DNA of 64,000 nt, taken from contig VGAK01000001.1 in the NCBI GenBank assembly GCA_016870775.1, forward strand, positions 124,001 to 188,000. The letters are read 5' to 3'. A model generated the notes under the pieces. That model made no database searches. It was not told where the DNA came from and was given only the letters and a program-made list of their open reading frames with translations. The first letter of the stretch is position 1, and every line of letters starts with the position of its first letter. Below, one piece after another: positions 44,922 to 55,228 of this stretch. The position numbers were made by a program, and so were the translations under genes. Origin of the DNA: Actinomycetota bacterium. GTDB lineage: Bacteria; Actinomycetota; Acidimicrobiia; Acidimicrobiales; Ilumatobacteraceae.

Positions 44922-46862
44922 ATGAGCGAGTCACCTCCCCCGCCGCCTCCGCCCCACGCTCCCAAGGGAGGGCCCCGCATGCCGGGTCGCAATCCCTTCG
45001 CCAAGGACCGCGCCCCCAAGACACCGACACCCGGTGATGCACAGCGTCCACCGATGCCCAAGTGGGCGATCTGGGTCATCGTGTCGGCGCTCGTCGTTGC
45101 TCTGTTCGCCTCCCAGTTCGTGTCACGGCCCGTCGGCGAGAAACTGTCCTACACCGAGTTCCTCGCCCAGGTGCGCGACGGCAAGGTCGTCGAGATCACC
45201 ATCAACAACTCCACCAACACCATCGAGGGAACCTTCCGAAACGGCGGCAAGTTCATCACGACGGGTTCAGCGTCGCTCTCCGACGCCGACGAGACCCTGT
45301 TGAAGGAGAATCAGGTCGACTACGACTACGTGACGCCCCAGCCCAACTGGATCGCATCGTTGGTCCCGATCCTCTTGCCGTTCCTCCTGATCGTTGGCTT
45401 CTTCGTGTGGATGCAGCGGCGCGCCATGGGTCAGGCCGGCAACATCATGTCGGTGGGCCGCAGTCGCGCGAAGCCCTACCAGGCCGACAAGCCCTCGACC
45501 ACGTTCGCCGATGTCGCCGGATACGACGGTGTGAAGTTGGAGATCAAGGAGGTCGTCGACTTCCTGCGCATGCCGGAGCGGTTCAGGGAGATCGGCGCAC
45601 GGGTGCCCAAGGGGATCCTGCTGGTCGGTCCCCCGGGAACCGGAAAGACTCTGTTCGCCCGCGCGGTCGCCGGTGAGGCCGGCGTGGGTTTCCTGTCGGT
45701 CACCGGCTCGGACTTCATGGAGATGTTCGTGGGTGTCGGTGCGAGCCGCGTCCGCGATCTTTTCCAGCAGGCGCGCAAGATGGGCAAGGCGATCATCTTC
45801 GTGGACGAGATCGACTCGATCGGCCGCAAGCGCGGCGCCGGGCTCGGCGGTGGGCACGACGAGCGCGAGCAGACCCTGAACCAGATGCTCGCCGAGATGG
45901 ACGGATTCGAAACGAGTGAGGGGGTCGTGATCCTCGCGGCGACGAACCGGCCCGACATTCTCGACCCGGCACTCCTGCGTCCGGGACGCTTCGACCGCCA
46001 GATCGTGGTTCCCTTGCCCGAGTACGAGGAGCGCCTCGCGATCCTCAAGGTTCACTCTCGCGACAAGCGGATGGGGCCCGACGTCGATCTCGAGACGATG
46101 GCCAAGGCCACCCCGGGGATGAGCGGTGCCGATCTCGCCAACCTCGTGAACGAGGCTGCGCTGTTTGCCGTGCGTCGCGGGTCGGCCGTGATCGAGCGGA
46201 TCGATTTCGAGAACGCTCGCGACCGCGTCGTCATGGGGGCACGCCGCGAGAGTCTCGTGCTCACCGCCGAGGAGAAGCGAGCCACCGCCTACCACGAGGG
46301 TGGCCACGCCGTGCTCGCGACGGTTCTCCCCCATTCCGATCCTCTGCACAAGGTGACGATCCTGCCCCGGGGCATGGCACTGGGTGTCACCTGGACCCTG
46401 CCAGAGGAGCGCCACACGTATTCGCGCGAATACTTCGAGGATGTCATCTGCAAGGCGATGGGTGGTCGCGCCGCCGAGAAGGTGGTCTACGGCCACCTCA
46501 ACTCGGGGGCCGCGAACGATCTCGAGCAGTCCACCAACATCGCGCGTCGAATGGTGCGCGAGTGGGGCATGTCGGACCGCATCGGCCCACAAGCGTGGAA
46601 CAGCCAGCAGCAGGTCTTCCTCGGCGAGGACCTGATGACGAGCGGTCGGGAGTACTCCGACTCGACCGCCCAACTGATCGACGAGGAGATTACGCGCATC
46701 CTCACCGAACAGGAGGCGCGCGCCATCGAGGTGCTCACCAAGCACCGAAAGGGTCTCGATCTCGTGGCAGAGGCCCTGCTCGAGCACGAGACGATCGATG
46801 GGCCCACGGTCGGTCGGCTCGTCCAACAGGCGCTCGATGCGCCGTCGCACTCCGAGGTCTGA
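44922..46862 (+). CDS. ftsH: ATP-dependent zinc metalloprotease FtsH
   Basis: 646-aa membrane protease that degrades misfolded and regulatory membrane proteins. An extra Pro/Lys-rich N-terminus (about 45 residues, [14 protein letters not shown]) precedes helix 1 ([20 protein letters not shown]). A periplasmic domain, helix 2 ([18 protein letters not shown]), the AAA module ([30 protein letters not shown], second region of homology), and the zinc site HEGGH follow. Complete. Divergent from the DUF3499/CPBP genes. Confidence 0.97.
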   Translation: MSESPPPPPPPHAPKGGPRMPGRNPFAKDRAPKTPTPGDAQRPPMPKWAIWVIVSALVVALFASQFVSRPVGEKLSYTEFLAQVRDGKVVEITINNSTNTIEGTFRNGGKFITTGSASLSDADETLLKENQVDYDYVTPQPNWIASLVPILLPFLLIVGFFVWMQRRAMGQAGNIMSVGRSRAKPYQADKPSTTFADVAGYDGVKLEIKEVVDFLRMPERFREIGARVPKGILLVGPPGTGKTLFARAVAGEAGVGFLSVTGSDFMEMFVGVGASRVRDLFQQARKMGKAIIFVDEIDSIGRKRGAGLGGGHDEREQTLNQMLAEMDGFETSEGVVILAATNRPDILDPALLRPGRFDRQIVVPLPEYEERLAILKVHSRDKRMGPDVDLETMAKATPGMSGADLANLVNEAALFAVRRGSAVIERIDFENARDRVVMGARRESLVLTAEEKRATAYHEGGHAVLATVLPHSDPLHKVTILPRGMALGVTWTLPEERHTYSREYFEDVICKAMGGRAAEKVVYGHLNSGAANDLEQSTNIARRMVREWGMSDRIGPQAWNSQQQVFLGEDLMTSGREYSDSTAQLIDEEITRILTEQEARAIEVLTKHRKGLDLVAEALLEHETIDGPTVGRLVQQALDAPSHSEV

Positions 46863-46951
46863 CCCACATCGTCATTGCCTGAACGGTCGGGTACCGGGTC
46901 GAACCGGGTCCCCCCGCCCGACGTGTCCGGTTGATGGATCGAGATGTTGGA

Positions 46952-47413
46952 TCAGTCGGCGGGTTGATCGGGTCTCTGGCACGTCTCGGGAGTCGAGCCG
47001 GGATCCCTGCATTCTGCGACTGCAGCCCACAGATCTTGTGCCTTGACGGGACCGAGGAACGACCGGCGCACGACCCCGTCGGAGTCGGCGATCACAACGC
47101 ACGGCACCGCATCGATGCGGTAGCGAAGGTGAAGATCCCGGTTGTCGGCGTAGTCGACCCGCGCCGTCACCACCTCGCGCGACCCGAGTACATCGACCTT
47201 GGCCGCCACATCGGCGCACGTCGAGCAGGTGGACGACGTGAATGCGACCACGATCCACGGCGCGTCGACCCGCGGGAAATCGGCGCGGTCCAATTGGGAT
47301 GGTGCCGACCAGCCGGCCTGGGTCGGCCCGGCCGGCCTGCCGCGCCGGCGCAACACCGAGGCGATCCCCACGGCAACCAGGACCGCAACGAGCACCGCGG
47401 CGACATCGCTCAT
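46952..47413 (-). CDS. Thioredoxin-fold protein with N-terminal membrane helix
   Basis: 153 aa from the ATG at 47413. A single hydrophobic segment (AAVLVAVLVAVGIASVL) is followed by a thioredoxin-like domain: WIVVAFTSSTCSTCADVAAKV (active-site CSTC), VDYADNRDLHLRYRIDAVPCVVIAD and the cis-Pro region. It is likely tethered in the membrane; whether the domain faces in or out is unclear. It is 19 nt behind the DUF5719 gene and may keep the cysteines of exported partners reduced or oxidised. Confidence 0.82.
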   Translation of the reverse strand: MSDVAAVLVAVLVAVGIASVLRRRGRPAGPTQAGWSAPSQLDRADFPRVDAPWIVVAFTSSTCSTCADVAAKVDVLGSREVVTARVDYADNRDLHLRYRIDAVPCVVIADSDGVVRRSFLGPVKAQDLWAAVAECRDPGSTPETCQRPDQPAD

Positions 47414-47432
47414 CGGGTGTCCGGGCCCATCA

Positions 47433-48908
47433 TCAACGTGACTCCCTGACGGGCAGTGCGCCCACGACCCCGAATCCCGGGAGACCATGACCTCGCGTGG
47501 TGCGGCGTTGCACCACGACGGGAACCGTCGACCGGATCACCACCTCGCCATTGGCCGCGCCATCGGGCACGTCGTGCAACGCCAGTGACGCACCCTCGAT
47601 CGGGAGGTTCTCGGCACCGGGCAACGCGACCTCGCCCCCCGGTCCCACGGCTGCGATCGTGAATGTGCCCGCCTCGGCGGTGGTGTTCAGGATCGTGAGG
47701 GCATTGCGCGCACCGCGCGCGAGACCGCTCGGCACCCGCCACACCCGCGACGACAGACCCTCGGGAACCCCGTTTGTGACCGCAGTGAAGTACCCGGTGA
47801 CGGTCTTCTGGCTGAGCACGTGCTCGACGACGACACCGGGACCCTCGACCACGTCGACGACCATCGCATGGTCACCCTTTGGCAGATCGGCGACAGCGTT
47901 CGTGTCGATCGCGACGGTGCCGCCCGCCGGCACCTCGACCGCCGCGGACGGCAGCGCCCCGGTTGCGTCGACCGGGGCTGCGTTGGTGATTCCCTCGCCG
48001 AAGAACGACACCGTGACCCTCGATGCCCGGTCGCCCGGATTGTGCACGACGAGTTCTTCCGTGACGAGCGGGCCGGTGCGGCCCGACGTGAACCACCACT
48101 GGCGGCCGGTGGCGGGCACTCCGAGGGTCGTCGAGTAACCCAGTCGACCGGCACCGAGATAGTGCTGTGTCCGCGAGGCGATCACCTGCCCCGAGGTGGC
48201 CGTGACCGTGACCGCGAGACGCTTTTCGTCGCGGGCACCCTGCTCGACGAGTGGGATGCTCCGCGCGGTCCCGGGTGCCAGGATCATGCCCTGCAGCTGT
48301 GCCGGCGCGCGTTGTCCGTCGACCGTGGTGAACACCACCCCCACAACGGCGCTCTCCGGGTAGGGATTGGCGATCACCAACCGGTGCGTGGACCCCTCGG
48401 CGGTGAAGCCGTCGGCGAAGTGCCATGTCGACGAGGTCTGCGATACGCACTGTGCGGTGACGTCACCGGCCGCGTAGAACAACTCCTGCTCGACCGTTCC
48501 GACCGGGCCGACCAGTTCCACGACCGGCACGACCACCCCGACGGTGCGTCCACGCAGCACATCCACCTCGAGGCGCGACCGCGGCTCCACGACGATCCGC
48601 TCGAGCGGCGCGGTCTCCTCGGAGAGCAGTCGCAGGGTCGCGGTGATCTGCTCGTCCCCCGGGTTCACGATGACGAGGTTGCCGGCCGCGACACCGTCAC
48701 CGGCCGCGACACCGGGGCAGAACCAACTTGTCGAGATCCGCCTGTCCGATGACACCTGCGGAAAGCCGGCGTACTTGTCGATCGCTGCCGAGGCTCCCTC
48801 GCGAGCGCCACGCTCACGGATGTCCACGGCCACGACTCCGGCCCCCACCGCGGCCACGACGATGGTGCTCGCGATGCGACGGACAACCGCGCGCCTGACC
48901 CGGATCAC
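47433..48908 (-). CDS. DUF5719 family secreted/membrane-anchored protein
   Basis: 491 aa from GTG 48908, overlapping the GT2 stop as GTGA; the tracked start at 49184 lies inside the GT2 gene. An N-terminal helix (VRRIASTIVVAAVGAGVVAVDI) exports or anchors it. The rest is beta-rich with repeated LVIVNPGD-, LVIANPYPE-, LVVHNPGD- and LTILNTTAE-like units, each the start of an immunoglobulin-like domain. In actinobacteria the gene always follows a large GT2 membrane protein, as here, so a joint role in envelope glycan assembly is inferred. Function is unknown. Confidence 0.82.
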   Translation of the reverse strand: MIRVRRAVVRRIASTIVVAAVGAGVVAVDIRERGAREGASAAIDKYAGFPQVSSDRRISTSWFCPGVAAGDGVAAGNLVIVNPGDEQITATLRLLSEETAPLERIVVEPRSRLEVDVLRGRTVGVVVPVVELVGPVGTVEQELFYAAGDVTAQCVSQTSSTWHFADGFTAEGSTHRLVIANPYPESAVVGVVFTTVDGQRAPAQLQGMILAPGTARSIPLVEQGARDEKRLAVTVTATSGQVIASRTQHYLGAGRLGYSTTLGVPATGRQWWFTSGRTGPLVTEELVVHNPGDRASRVTVSFFGEGITNAAPVDATGALPSAAVEVPAGGTVAIDTNAVADLPKGDHAMVVDVVEGPGVVVEHVLSQKTVTGYFTAVTNGVPEGLSSRVWRVPSGLARGARNALTILNTTAEAGTFTIAAVGPGGEVALPGAENLPIEGASLALHDVPDGAANGEVVIRSTVPVVVQRRTTRGHGLPGFGVVGALPVRESR

Positions 48909-51900
48909 AGAACACCCTCCCGACCTTGATCCATCGACATCACGGCGGACTGCTCTGTGGCCGTGGGTGCGGAGGTGAGTCGTCGTGGGCGACGACCGCG
49001 GGCGACAGCGAGCCATGCGAGCACGCACCACGCGGCGAACTGCAGGATGACCCCTGCGCTCTGCAGTGCTCCGGTGTCGAACGAGAGCATGTGTCTCCCC
49101 GCTGTGGTGATGTCCCATGCATTCGTCAGGCCGAATGCCGGTCGCATCGGGATTCCGCGACCATCGGGGCCGGTGAGCCGCCAACGGTCGTTGAACGACA
49201 CCGCGGCGTGGAACGTCCCGACGGGGAGATCACCCGTCACCGATGCCACGGGATCCTCGGAGTGGAGTGCCGGTACGGCACCGGCGAGATCTGCCGAGAT
49301 CACGGATTCGGCACCGGCGCGCGCACTCGCGTCCGCGGTGGGTGCCGCGAGCACCGAGCGCACCGGAATCCACGATGCGTTCTCGAAGATGACGAGGTCG
49401 GGTGAGGAGTAGCGGCGCTTCAGGTCGAGCTGGCGCGACAGAGCCTCCTCGAGTCCGTCAGGCGCCGCGATCGGCGACTCGCGCCGTGATTCGCCTCCAT
49501 CGATGATCGGGACCACGACGTACCGCACACCGAGCGGAGCGAGCAGTCGACCGGAACGCGCCGTCTGGCCGCGCACGATTCCGTACAGGGCGACGAGTGC
49601 CTGGTCGCGCGCCCGAGTCGGACCTGTCTCCCACATCTCGGTCACATCCGGCGCACGACCGTTGACGACGGACCACCCGATGCCCCAGCCCAGGTTGTTG
49701 GGCGCACCGGGGAGCACACGGGGGTCACCGATGAACAACGTGCGGTATCCCCCGTCGACGTCCTCTCCGGGCAATTGGTTCATCAACTGCACGACCGCGA
49801 GCGACGGCTGGTTCCACCCACCGTCGACGGCGTTGGTGGCCACGGGCACGGTTCCGACCGCGAATGCGGCCGTCACAACGAGCCCGAGTGGTTGTCGCCA
49901 CGAGAACTTGCCCCGTCGCAGGTCGACCGAGAGGGCAGCCCCCATCGATGCCGCACAGATCGAGATACCCAGAGCAGCGGGCACGAGCATCACGGCCGGC
50001 TCGGGGAGGTGCACGGGCAGGAGGGCCGCATCGTCGAGCACGACCAGCAGCAGGTTCACCCCGGTGAGCAGCGCTCCACGCAGTGCCCACGGGACCTTGG
50101 CACCGCGCACGAGGAACACCGCCCCGGCCACGGCGACGTACAACGCGATCGACAGCGGTGCGAAGAGGAACCGACCGACCGAGAACGAAGCCAGTGCCAC
50201 GAGGCCCAGGTCGCGCCCGCCCTCCACGGGGGCCCCGGTCAAGGCCTCCCACCAGCCGCTCCTGACGTACGTGGCTGACCACGGCAGATTCAGAACCGCC
50301 GCCGACCCGACGATCCCCGCGCCGACACCGAGCCAACGCAATGACCGCAGTGCCGGTGCGCCGTGAACCCACGTGGCCAGCCACAGGGCCGCAACCGTCA
50401 CCGGAACCACGACCACGATCCCGGGCTCGAAAGCCGCGACCGAGGAGGCAACGAGCGCGAGTGCGGCGCAATGTCGGCGCATCCGCGTGGGTGGCGCGTC
50501 GACGAAGAGATCCCGATCGACCTCCACGACACGATTGCCCGCGGCATCGAGATACGCGCGGCCGAGATCGACGTGACCGACCACGAGCCGCGACAGGTGC
50601 ACGATCCACGGCAACCCCGCATAGACCGCGAGCGCCCCCCATCGACCCGATGCGATCGCTGCGTACGGCAGCGGCACCGCCGCGTAGGCGAGGGTGCCCG
50701 CCACGCGCGCCGCGCGCGTGCCCAACACAGAGGCGAGCCGCCAGGCCCCGAGCCAGCCCACGAGGGGCAGCGCGACGACGAACAGCATCCGCGCCACGTC
50801 CAGGTCACCCAGCGAGACGACACCGCCGATCGCCCACAGCAGCACGCCTGTCGGCACCGCCGAGGCCTGCCCAAATCCCGCCGACCACCAGCCGGAGACA
50901 TGCGCCGAGACGAGGTCGCGCACACCACCCTCCGTGCGCGCCATCTGACCGACCTCGGCGATTCCACCGGTGATCAAGGAACGTGACCCGACGACGAGCA
51001 GGACGGCGAGGAGCACCCACAGGGTCACGACGGCCCGTGGCGTGGCCTCACGCACCACCGGTCCAGCCGCTTGGGCGATGCCGGCAGCCCGCGCTCGCGC
51101 TCGCAACCACGAGGTGACATGCGCACTTCCCTGCAATTGGAGCGCGCGCACCTCGGCACCAGAGACGCGACGAACAGCGGCGGCGTGGCGGCGGCGCGCG
51201 ATGACGCCACCGAGACCGACGACCGATGACAGGAGCGCGCGCACCTCGACGCCAGCAGGCCCGACACGACCCGTGAACAGCAGGATCAACGAACGGATGA
51301 CGGTGTGGGCGATCAATTGTGCGATGAGAAGTGGCAACTGGGGCGCCGGCGTGAGCGACAGCACCGTGCGCACCCGCGTCGACTCGGCCTCGGCGTCGAC
51401 GAGCGGTGGCCCTGTGGCGGCAAGTGTGTCGTCACGTGTGTCAGTCGGTGCGTCACGCAGCATTGACTCCCTGTGTCGGGCCACGGCCGCCGGGACGACG
51501 ACGACACGGGCAGCTGCCGCATGGCACCGCCAGCACAGATCGAGATCGGCCCCGTGGATCGCGAGATCGGCGGTGAACCCCCCCACGGCACGGAAAAGAT
51601 CGGCCCGCACCATGAGACACGCGCCCGAGAGAGCGAACACGTCGCGAACCGCATCGTGCTGCTCCTGGTCCAACTCGCCCACGTCGGCGACGGCGACACC
51701 GACACCGAACCGGTCGACCATCGTGCCGACCGACTGGATCATTCTGACCTCGTCCCAATAGACGAGCTTGGGTCCCGCGACCCCGACGTTCGACCGGTAC
51801 CCCTCCTCGACGAGCCGCGAGATCGCATCCGGCGCGAGGGCCACATCGTCGTGGAGGAAACAGAAAAAGCCGCTCTCCCCCTCGACGAGGTCGAGCACCC

Positions 51901-52222
51901 GATTGCAGGCGGCTGCAAATCCGGGGTTTCCTCCGAGGAGACGCACCACTGCTCCGGGCAGGTTCGTTGCGACGAGATCCAACACCGCCCGGCGGCCCGG
52001 GTCGGACTCCGACCCGGTCACGAGGACCAGGTGTTGGAGACCGGGACAGTCCTGCCCCGCGAGGGCAGCCAGAGTCTCACCCAGCCAGTCGCCCGGCTCA
52101 TGGATCACGACCACTGCCACCACCGGAGGCACCGGCATCCCCGGTGCGGTCCCCGTCGGAGGGACCTCGGGGTTCACCGCCTGCGACGGGACCGCATCTG
52201 GGGTCGAGGTGGGCTCTGACAC
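48905..52222 (-). CDS. Giant GT2 glycosyltransferase-membrane protein
   Basis: 1105 aa from GTG 52222. Residues about 33-255 are a GT-A glycosyltransferase family 2 domain (VAVVVIHEPGDWLGETLAAL, LLGGNPGFAAACN, FLHDDVALAPDA as the DxD region, GGFTADLAIHGADLDLCWR). About 12 membrane helices follow to about residue 815, and the C-terminal 290 residues are soluble with a final helix near GVILQFAAWCVLAWLAV. It probably adds sugars to a lipid carrier or moves them across the membrane. Coupled to the DUF5719 gene by GTGA. This pair stands near fbiA in other actinobacteria too. Confidence 0.85.
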   Translation of the reverse strand: MSEPTSTPDAVPSQAVNPEVPPTGTAPGMPVPPVVAVVVIHEPGDWLGETLAALAGQDCPGLQHLVLVTGSESDPGRRAVLDLVATNLPGAVVRLLGGNPGFAAACNRVLDLVEGESGFFCFLHDDVALAPDAISRLVEEGYRSNVGVAGPKLVYWDEVRMIQSVGTMVDRFGVGVAVADVGELDQEQHDAVRDVFALSGACLMVRADLFRAVGGFTADLAIHGADLDLCWRCHAAAARVVVVPAAVARHRESMLRDAPTDTRDDTLAATGPPLVDAEAESTRVRTVLSLTPAPQLPLLIAQLIAHTVIRSLILLFTGRVGPAGVEVRALLSSVVGLGGVIARRRHAAAVRRVSGAEVRALQLQGSAHVTSWLRARARAAGIAQAAGPVVREATPRAVVTLWVLLAVLLVVGSRSLITGGIAEVGQMARTEGGVRDLVSAHVSGWWSAGFGQASAVPTGVLLWAIGGVVSLGDLDVARMLFVVALPLVGWLGAWRLASVLGTRAARVAGTLAYAAVPLPYAAIASGRWGALAVYAGLPWIVHLSRLVVGHVDLGRAYLDAAGNRVVEVDRDLFVDAPPTRMRRHCAALALVASSVAAFEPGIVVVVPVTVAALWLATWVHGAPALRSLRWLGVGAGIVGSAAVLNLPWSATYVRSGWWEALTGAPVEGGRDLGLVALASFSVGRFLFAPLSIALYVAVAGAVFLVRGAKVPWALRGALLTGVNLLLVVLDDAALLPVHLPEPAVMLVPAALGISICAASMGAALSVDLRRGKFSWRQPLGLVVTAAFAVGTVPVATNAVDGGWNQPSLAVVQLMNQLPGEDVDGGYRTLFIGDPRVLPGAPNNLGWGIGWSVVNGRAPDVTEMWETGPTRARDQALVALYGIVRGQTARSGRLLAPLGVRYVVVPIIDGGESRRESPIAAPDGLEEALSRQLDLKRRYSSPDLVIFENASWIPVRSVLAAPTADASARAGAESVISADLAGAVPALHSEDPVASVTGDLPVGTFHAAVSFNDRWRLTGPDGRGIPMRPAFGLTNAWDITTAGRHMLSFDTGALQSAGVILQFAAWCVLAWLAVARGRRPRRLTSAPTATEQSAVMSMDQGREGVL

Positions 52223-52229
52223 GCCGGAC

Positions 52230-52237
52230 CGAGGCTA
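52230..52237 (-). promoter_or_regulatory. -10 element TAGCCTCG of the GT2 gene
   Basis: Minus-strand TAGCCTCG ends 7 nt before GTG 52222. It is one of five such octamers in the window. Confidence 0.4.
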
Positions 52238-52294
52238 GTGGGGGCAGAAAAACCCCCAAGATCAGGCTGTGACAAACGTCAGAGCGCACTGTGC

Positions 52295-52323
52295 TTGCTT
52301 TTGCTAGCGCCTCTCCTTAGTAT
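52295..52323 (+). promoter_or_regulatory. Leaderless promoter of the pentad-repeat protein
   Basis: TTGCTT (52295-52300), 17 bp, TAGTAT (52318-52323), then 6 nt to ATG 52330. No Shine-Dalgarno exists between the -10 and the ATG, so initiation at or next to the start codon is expected. Confidence 0.6.
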
Positions 52324-52329
52324 GTCGGC

Positions 52330-52650
52330 ATGCCAAAGTTGACCCTTCCTCCCCTGCCCAACATCAAATTCCCGAAGATCGATCTCTCGACACTCGACGT
52401 GCGCAAGATCGACCTGCCCAAGATCGACCTGCCGAAGGTGCGAGTTCCCCAGTTCCACTCGATCGACATCACGAACGTGGACCTCGCGAAGCTGGATCCG
52501 CGCAAGGTGCTCGAGGCACCGGTTGTCAAGCAGGTCACCGAGGCCGGCTACACCGCCGTCGGCTTTGCGGTGCTCGGCTTCCAGAAAGCCCAGGTTCGCC
52601 GGCGCGAGGTTCTCGAGTCGTTGAAGAACCGCCTCAACACCGCCCAGTGA
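52330..52650 (+). CDS. Small protein made of IDLPK-type pentads plus a C-terminal helix
   Basis: 106 aa, no family recognised. Residues about 8-60 break into five-residue units such as IDLST, LDVRK, IDLPK, IDLPK, VRVPQ, VDLAK and LDPRK, that is [I/L/V]-D-[L/V]-x-[K]. Part of this is encoded by 15-bp DNA repeats (52405-52434). It looks like a pentapeptide-repeat stretch but with Ile or Leu where Ala is normal, so a solenoid or an extended charged strand is possible. Residues about 72-103 (GYTAVGFAVLGFQKAQVRRREVLE) form an amphipathic, partly hydrophobic helix. No signal peptide. It has a strong leaderless promoter and is followed by a flippase gene. Possibly envelope or division related; function unknown. 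Confidence 0.8.
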   Translation: MPKLTLPPLPNIKFPKIDLSTLDVRKIDLPKIDLPKVRVPQFHSIDITNVDLAKLDPRKVLEAPVVKQVTEAGYTAVGFAVLGFQKAQVRRREVLESLKNRLNTAQ

Positions 52651-52732
52651 CGACTCCGTCCTGCCGATAGCGGGACACGTCTTTCGTCCACACGCACAGC
52701 GGCACGCATCTGTGCCCAGTGTCAACCACCAC

Positions 52733-52740
52733 TAGCCTCG
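52733..52740 (+). promoter_or_regulatory. -10 element TAGCCTCG of the flippase gene
   Basis: TAGCCTCG (52733-52740) is 20 nt before ATG 52761, preceded by ACC as in the other copies. The leader would be about 15 nt and carries CCGGAG as a weak ribosome site. Confidence 0.4.
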
Positions 52741-52760
52741 GAGTCCGTGTCCGGAGCCCG

Positions 52761-54083
52761 ATGGTGAGCAACAGCGACGCGTCGTTGAACAAGGCTCCAC
52801 TCCCCGAGGGAACTCTGTCGGTTGGCGTTGGTCTGTTCATCTCCGGGATCACGGCCTACGTCTTTTTCAAGGTGGGTCAGGAGGCGTTGGGCAAAGAGGG
52901 CTTCAAACCCATTGTGGTGCTGTGGTTCGCCGCGTTCGCCCTGATGCCGGGCTTCTTCATGCCGGTCGAGCAGGAACTCGGCCGGGCTCTCGCCCACCGT
53001 CGTGCGCTCGACCAGGGCGGACGCCCCGTGCTGGTGCGGATGCTCATGCTCGCAACCGGGTTGGGTGCGCTCCTGCTGACTGGCCTGCTCATCGCATCTC
53101 CTTGGCTCACCCGCGAGTTTTTCGAGGGATACGGCATCGTCACGCTCGCACTCATCATCGCGTTGTTCGCCTATGTGCCGTTCCACCTGGTGCGCGGGAT
53201 CGCCTCCGGCTCGGGACGCTTCGTCGCCTACGGACTCACACTCGGGATCGACGGGACCGCGCGGCTCGCAGCCTGCACCGTGCTGTGGCTCGCTGGCATC
53301 GACAGCCCGGGCCCGTATGCGCTGGCAGTCGTGCTGGCACCGATCGCTGCGATCGCTGTCGTTGCCGCGCGCCACGAGACTCGCACCGACGACGGTCCGC
53401 CCGCGGAATTCTCCGAGGTCTCGGGGAACCTCGGGTGGTTGCTTCTCGGATCGGTGATGGGGGCCGCACTCGTGAACGCCGGTCCCCTCGGGGTCGATGT
53501 CCTTGCCGATTCCACCGAGACCGCCAAGGTGACGGTGTTCGGCAACGGAGTCCTTCTCGCGCGGGTGCCGCTTTTCCTGTTCCAAGCCGTGCAGGCTGCC
53601 CTGCTTCCGCGACTCGCGCGGTTGGCCGCCAAGGGCGACCTCGACGAGTTCAGGGAAGGCCTCTCGCTCCTCCTCAAGGTCGTGGCCGCCGTCGCGGTCC
53701 TCGGCACGATCGGTGCATTCGCGCTCGGTCCCCCGGTGCTCGACTTGGTCTACGAGGGTGGACTCGACCGGCGCACGATCACCCTGCTGGCACTCGCGAG
53801 CGGGGTGTACATGGTCGCTCTCGCGATCGCACAGGCCGTGATCGCATTGCGCGGACACCGACTCGTCGCGCTCGGGTGGGCCACTGGTGTCGCCGCGTTC
53901 CTCGTGGTCACCGCGGTGTCGAGCGACGATCTCTACCTGCGCGTCGAGGCCGGTCTGGTCGCCGCGTCCACGGTCGCGCTGGTCATCTTCGGGATGTCAC
54001 TTCGCTCGCTGATGTCGGCGGGTCACGCACCGGACGCCGACGGCTTCAGCGACGGCATCGCAGACGCACCGCTGAAGCCTTGA
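52761..54083 (+). CDS. Polysaccharide/lipid-linked sugar flippase (MOP superfamily)
   Basis: 440 aa from ATG 52761 (MVSNSDASL). About 12 hydrophobic segments with the MATE/Wzx-like layout (LFISGITAYVFFKVG, FFMPVEQELGRALAHRRAL, PLFLFQAVQAALLPRLARLA near the middle, then an amphipathic loop). It probably flips lipid-linked oligosaccharides outward. The GDP-mannose/GDP-fucose genes that follow on the right, and the GT2 protein on the left, suggest it exports a fucose- or mannose-containing glycan. Confidence 0.8.
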   Translation: MVSNSDASLNKAPLPEGTLSVGVGLFISGITAYVFFKVGQEALGKEGFKPIVVLWFAAFALMPGFFMPVEQELGRALAHRRALDQGGRPVLVRMLMLATGLGALLLTGLLIASPWLTREFFEGYGIVTLALIIALFAYVPFHLVRGIASGSGRFVAYGLTLGIDGTARLAACTVLWLAGIDSPGPYALAVVLAPIAAIAVVAARHETRTDDGPPAEFSEVSGNLGWLLLGSVMGAALVNAGPLGVDVLADSTETAKVTVFGNGVLLARVPLFLFQAVQAALLPRLARLAAKGDLDEFREGLSLLLKVVAAVAVLGTIGAFALGPPVLDLVYEGGLDRRTITLLALASGVYMVALAIAQAVIALRGHRLVALGWATGVAAFLVVTAVSSDDLYLRVEAGLVAASTVALVIFGMSLRSLMSAGHAPDADGFSDGIADAPLKP

Positions 54084-54085
54084 AT

Positions 54086-54117
54086 CGGGCCTGCCAGCCC
54101 GTGCCCCTTATTTCTTG
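54086..54117 (+). terminator. Candidate intrinsic terminator of the flippase transcript
   Basis: CGGGC-CTGCCA-GCCCG stem-loop (54086-54101) followed by a T-rich stretch TTATTTCTT. It lies in the 24-bp gap before the convergent gmd stop and overlaps the end of that gene. Confidence 0.45.
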
Positions 54118-55094
54118 ACGCGCGATGACTCGAAGGCGAGATCGTGCTCGACCATCATCTTGACGAGCCCGGGGAAGTCGACCTCGGGGCGCCAGCCGAG
54201 TTTGGTGTGGGCCTTGGTCGGGTCACCGATCAACAGGTCCACCTCGGCGGGGCGGAAGAACCGCGGGTCCTGGCGCACGTAGTTTGACCAATCGCCGAGC
54301 CCTGCCTCGGCGAAAGCCAACGTCAGGAACTCCTCGATCGAGTGCGTCTGGCCGGTGGCGACCACGTAGTCGTCGGGCTCGTCCTGCTGGAGCATCATCC
54401 ACATCGCCCGTACATAGTCGCCCGCGTAGCCCCAGTCCCGCTTCGCATCGAGGTTTCCCATCACGAGCTCGGATTCGAGGCCGAGTTTGATGCGCGCCGC
54501 GGTGTTGGTGATCTTGCGCGTCACGAACTCGAGTCCGCGGCGGGGCCCCTCGTGGTTGAAGAGAATTCCCGAGCACGCATAGATGCCGTAGCTCTCCCGG
54601 TAGTTGACCGTGATGGCGTGCCCGAAGACCTTGGCGCACCCGTAGGGAGAGCGGGGATGGAACGGCGTCAATTCGGTCTGGGGCACCTCGCGCACCTTGC
54701 CGAACATCTCCGACGACGACGCTTGGTAGAAGCGGATGGGGTTGTTCTGTGCACCACCGACCATGCGGATGGCCTCGAGCATGCGCAGCACGCCCAGACC
54801 CGTGATGTTCGAGGTCAGCTCGGGCTGGCCGAATGAGATCGCCACGAACGAGATGGCACCGAGGTTGTAGACCTCGTCGGGGCGCACGTACTCGAGTGTC
54901 GACACGAGGCTCGGCAGGTCGGCGAGGTCGCCCTGCACCAACTCGACATAGGGGAACTCGTCCCGTAGCTGGAGGGCACGGGGGTTGTTCTGGCCCTTCA
55001 TCATCCCGAAGACCTGGTAGCCCTGGCCGTGGAGGAACTCTGCGAGGTGCTGGCCGTCCTGGCCGGTGATTCCGGTGATGAGTGCGCGGGGCAT
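54108..55094 (-). CDS. gmd: GDP-mannose 4,6-dehydratase
   Basis: 328 aa, EC 4.2.1.47. Converts GDP-mannose to GDP-4-keto-6-deoxymannose, the branch point to GDP-L-fucose and GDP-rhamnose. The NAD motif [25 protein letters not shown] (catalytic Ser/Thr-Glu region), SPYGCAKVF (YxxxK), FNHEGPRRG and [14 protein letters not shown] are the Gmd hallmarks. The length is slightly shorter than E. coli Gmd. Its partner Fcl begins at 63.3 kb on the other strand. Confidence 0.96.
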   Translation of the reverse strand: MPRALITGITGQDGQHLAEFLHGQGYQVFGMMKGQNNPRALQLRDEFPYVELVQGDLADLPSLVSTLEYVRPDEVYNLGAISFVAISFGQPELTSNITGLGVLRMLEAIRMVGGAQNNPIRFYQASSSEMFGKVREVPQTELTPFHPRSPYGCAKVFGHAITVNYRESYGIYACSGILFNHEGPRRGLEFVTRKITNTAARIKLGLESELVMGNLDAKRDWGYAGDYVRAMWMMLQQDEPDDYVVATGQTHSIEEFLTLAFAEAGLGDWSNYVRQDPRFFRPAEVDLLIGDPTKAHTKLGWRPEVDFPGLVKMMVEHDLAFESSRVKK

Positions 55095-55228
55095 CGACGA
55101 ACCTTCGTGTGCGAGTCGAACGGAGACTCACCGACGCTACCACCGGCCCCACCGCGCCGACGGCGAGGCCCGAACGCATCTCGAGCCCGTCGCGCGTCCA
55201 TGGTGGGGTCCAAACGACCGTGCGGTCC

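Noticed and set aside
46863-46951. GTCGGG...CCCGAC pair and ACCGGGT direct repeats after ftsH
   Set aside because: The loop is over 20 nt and the repeats are direct, so this is not convincing as a terminator or operator.
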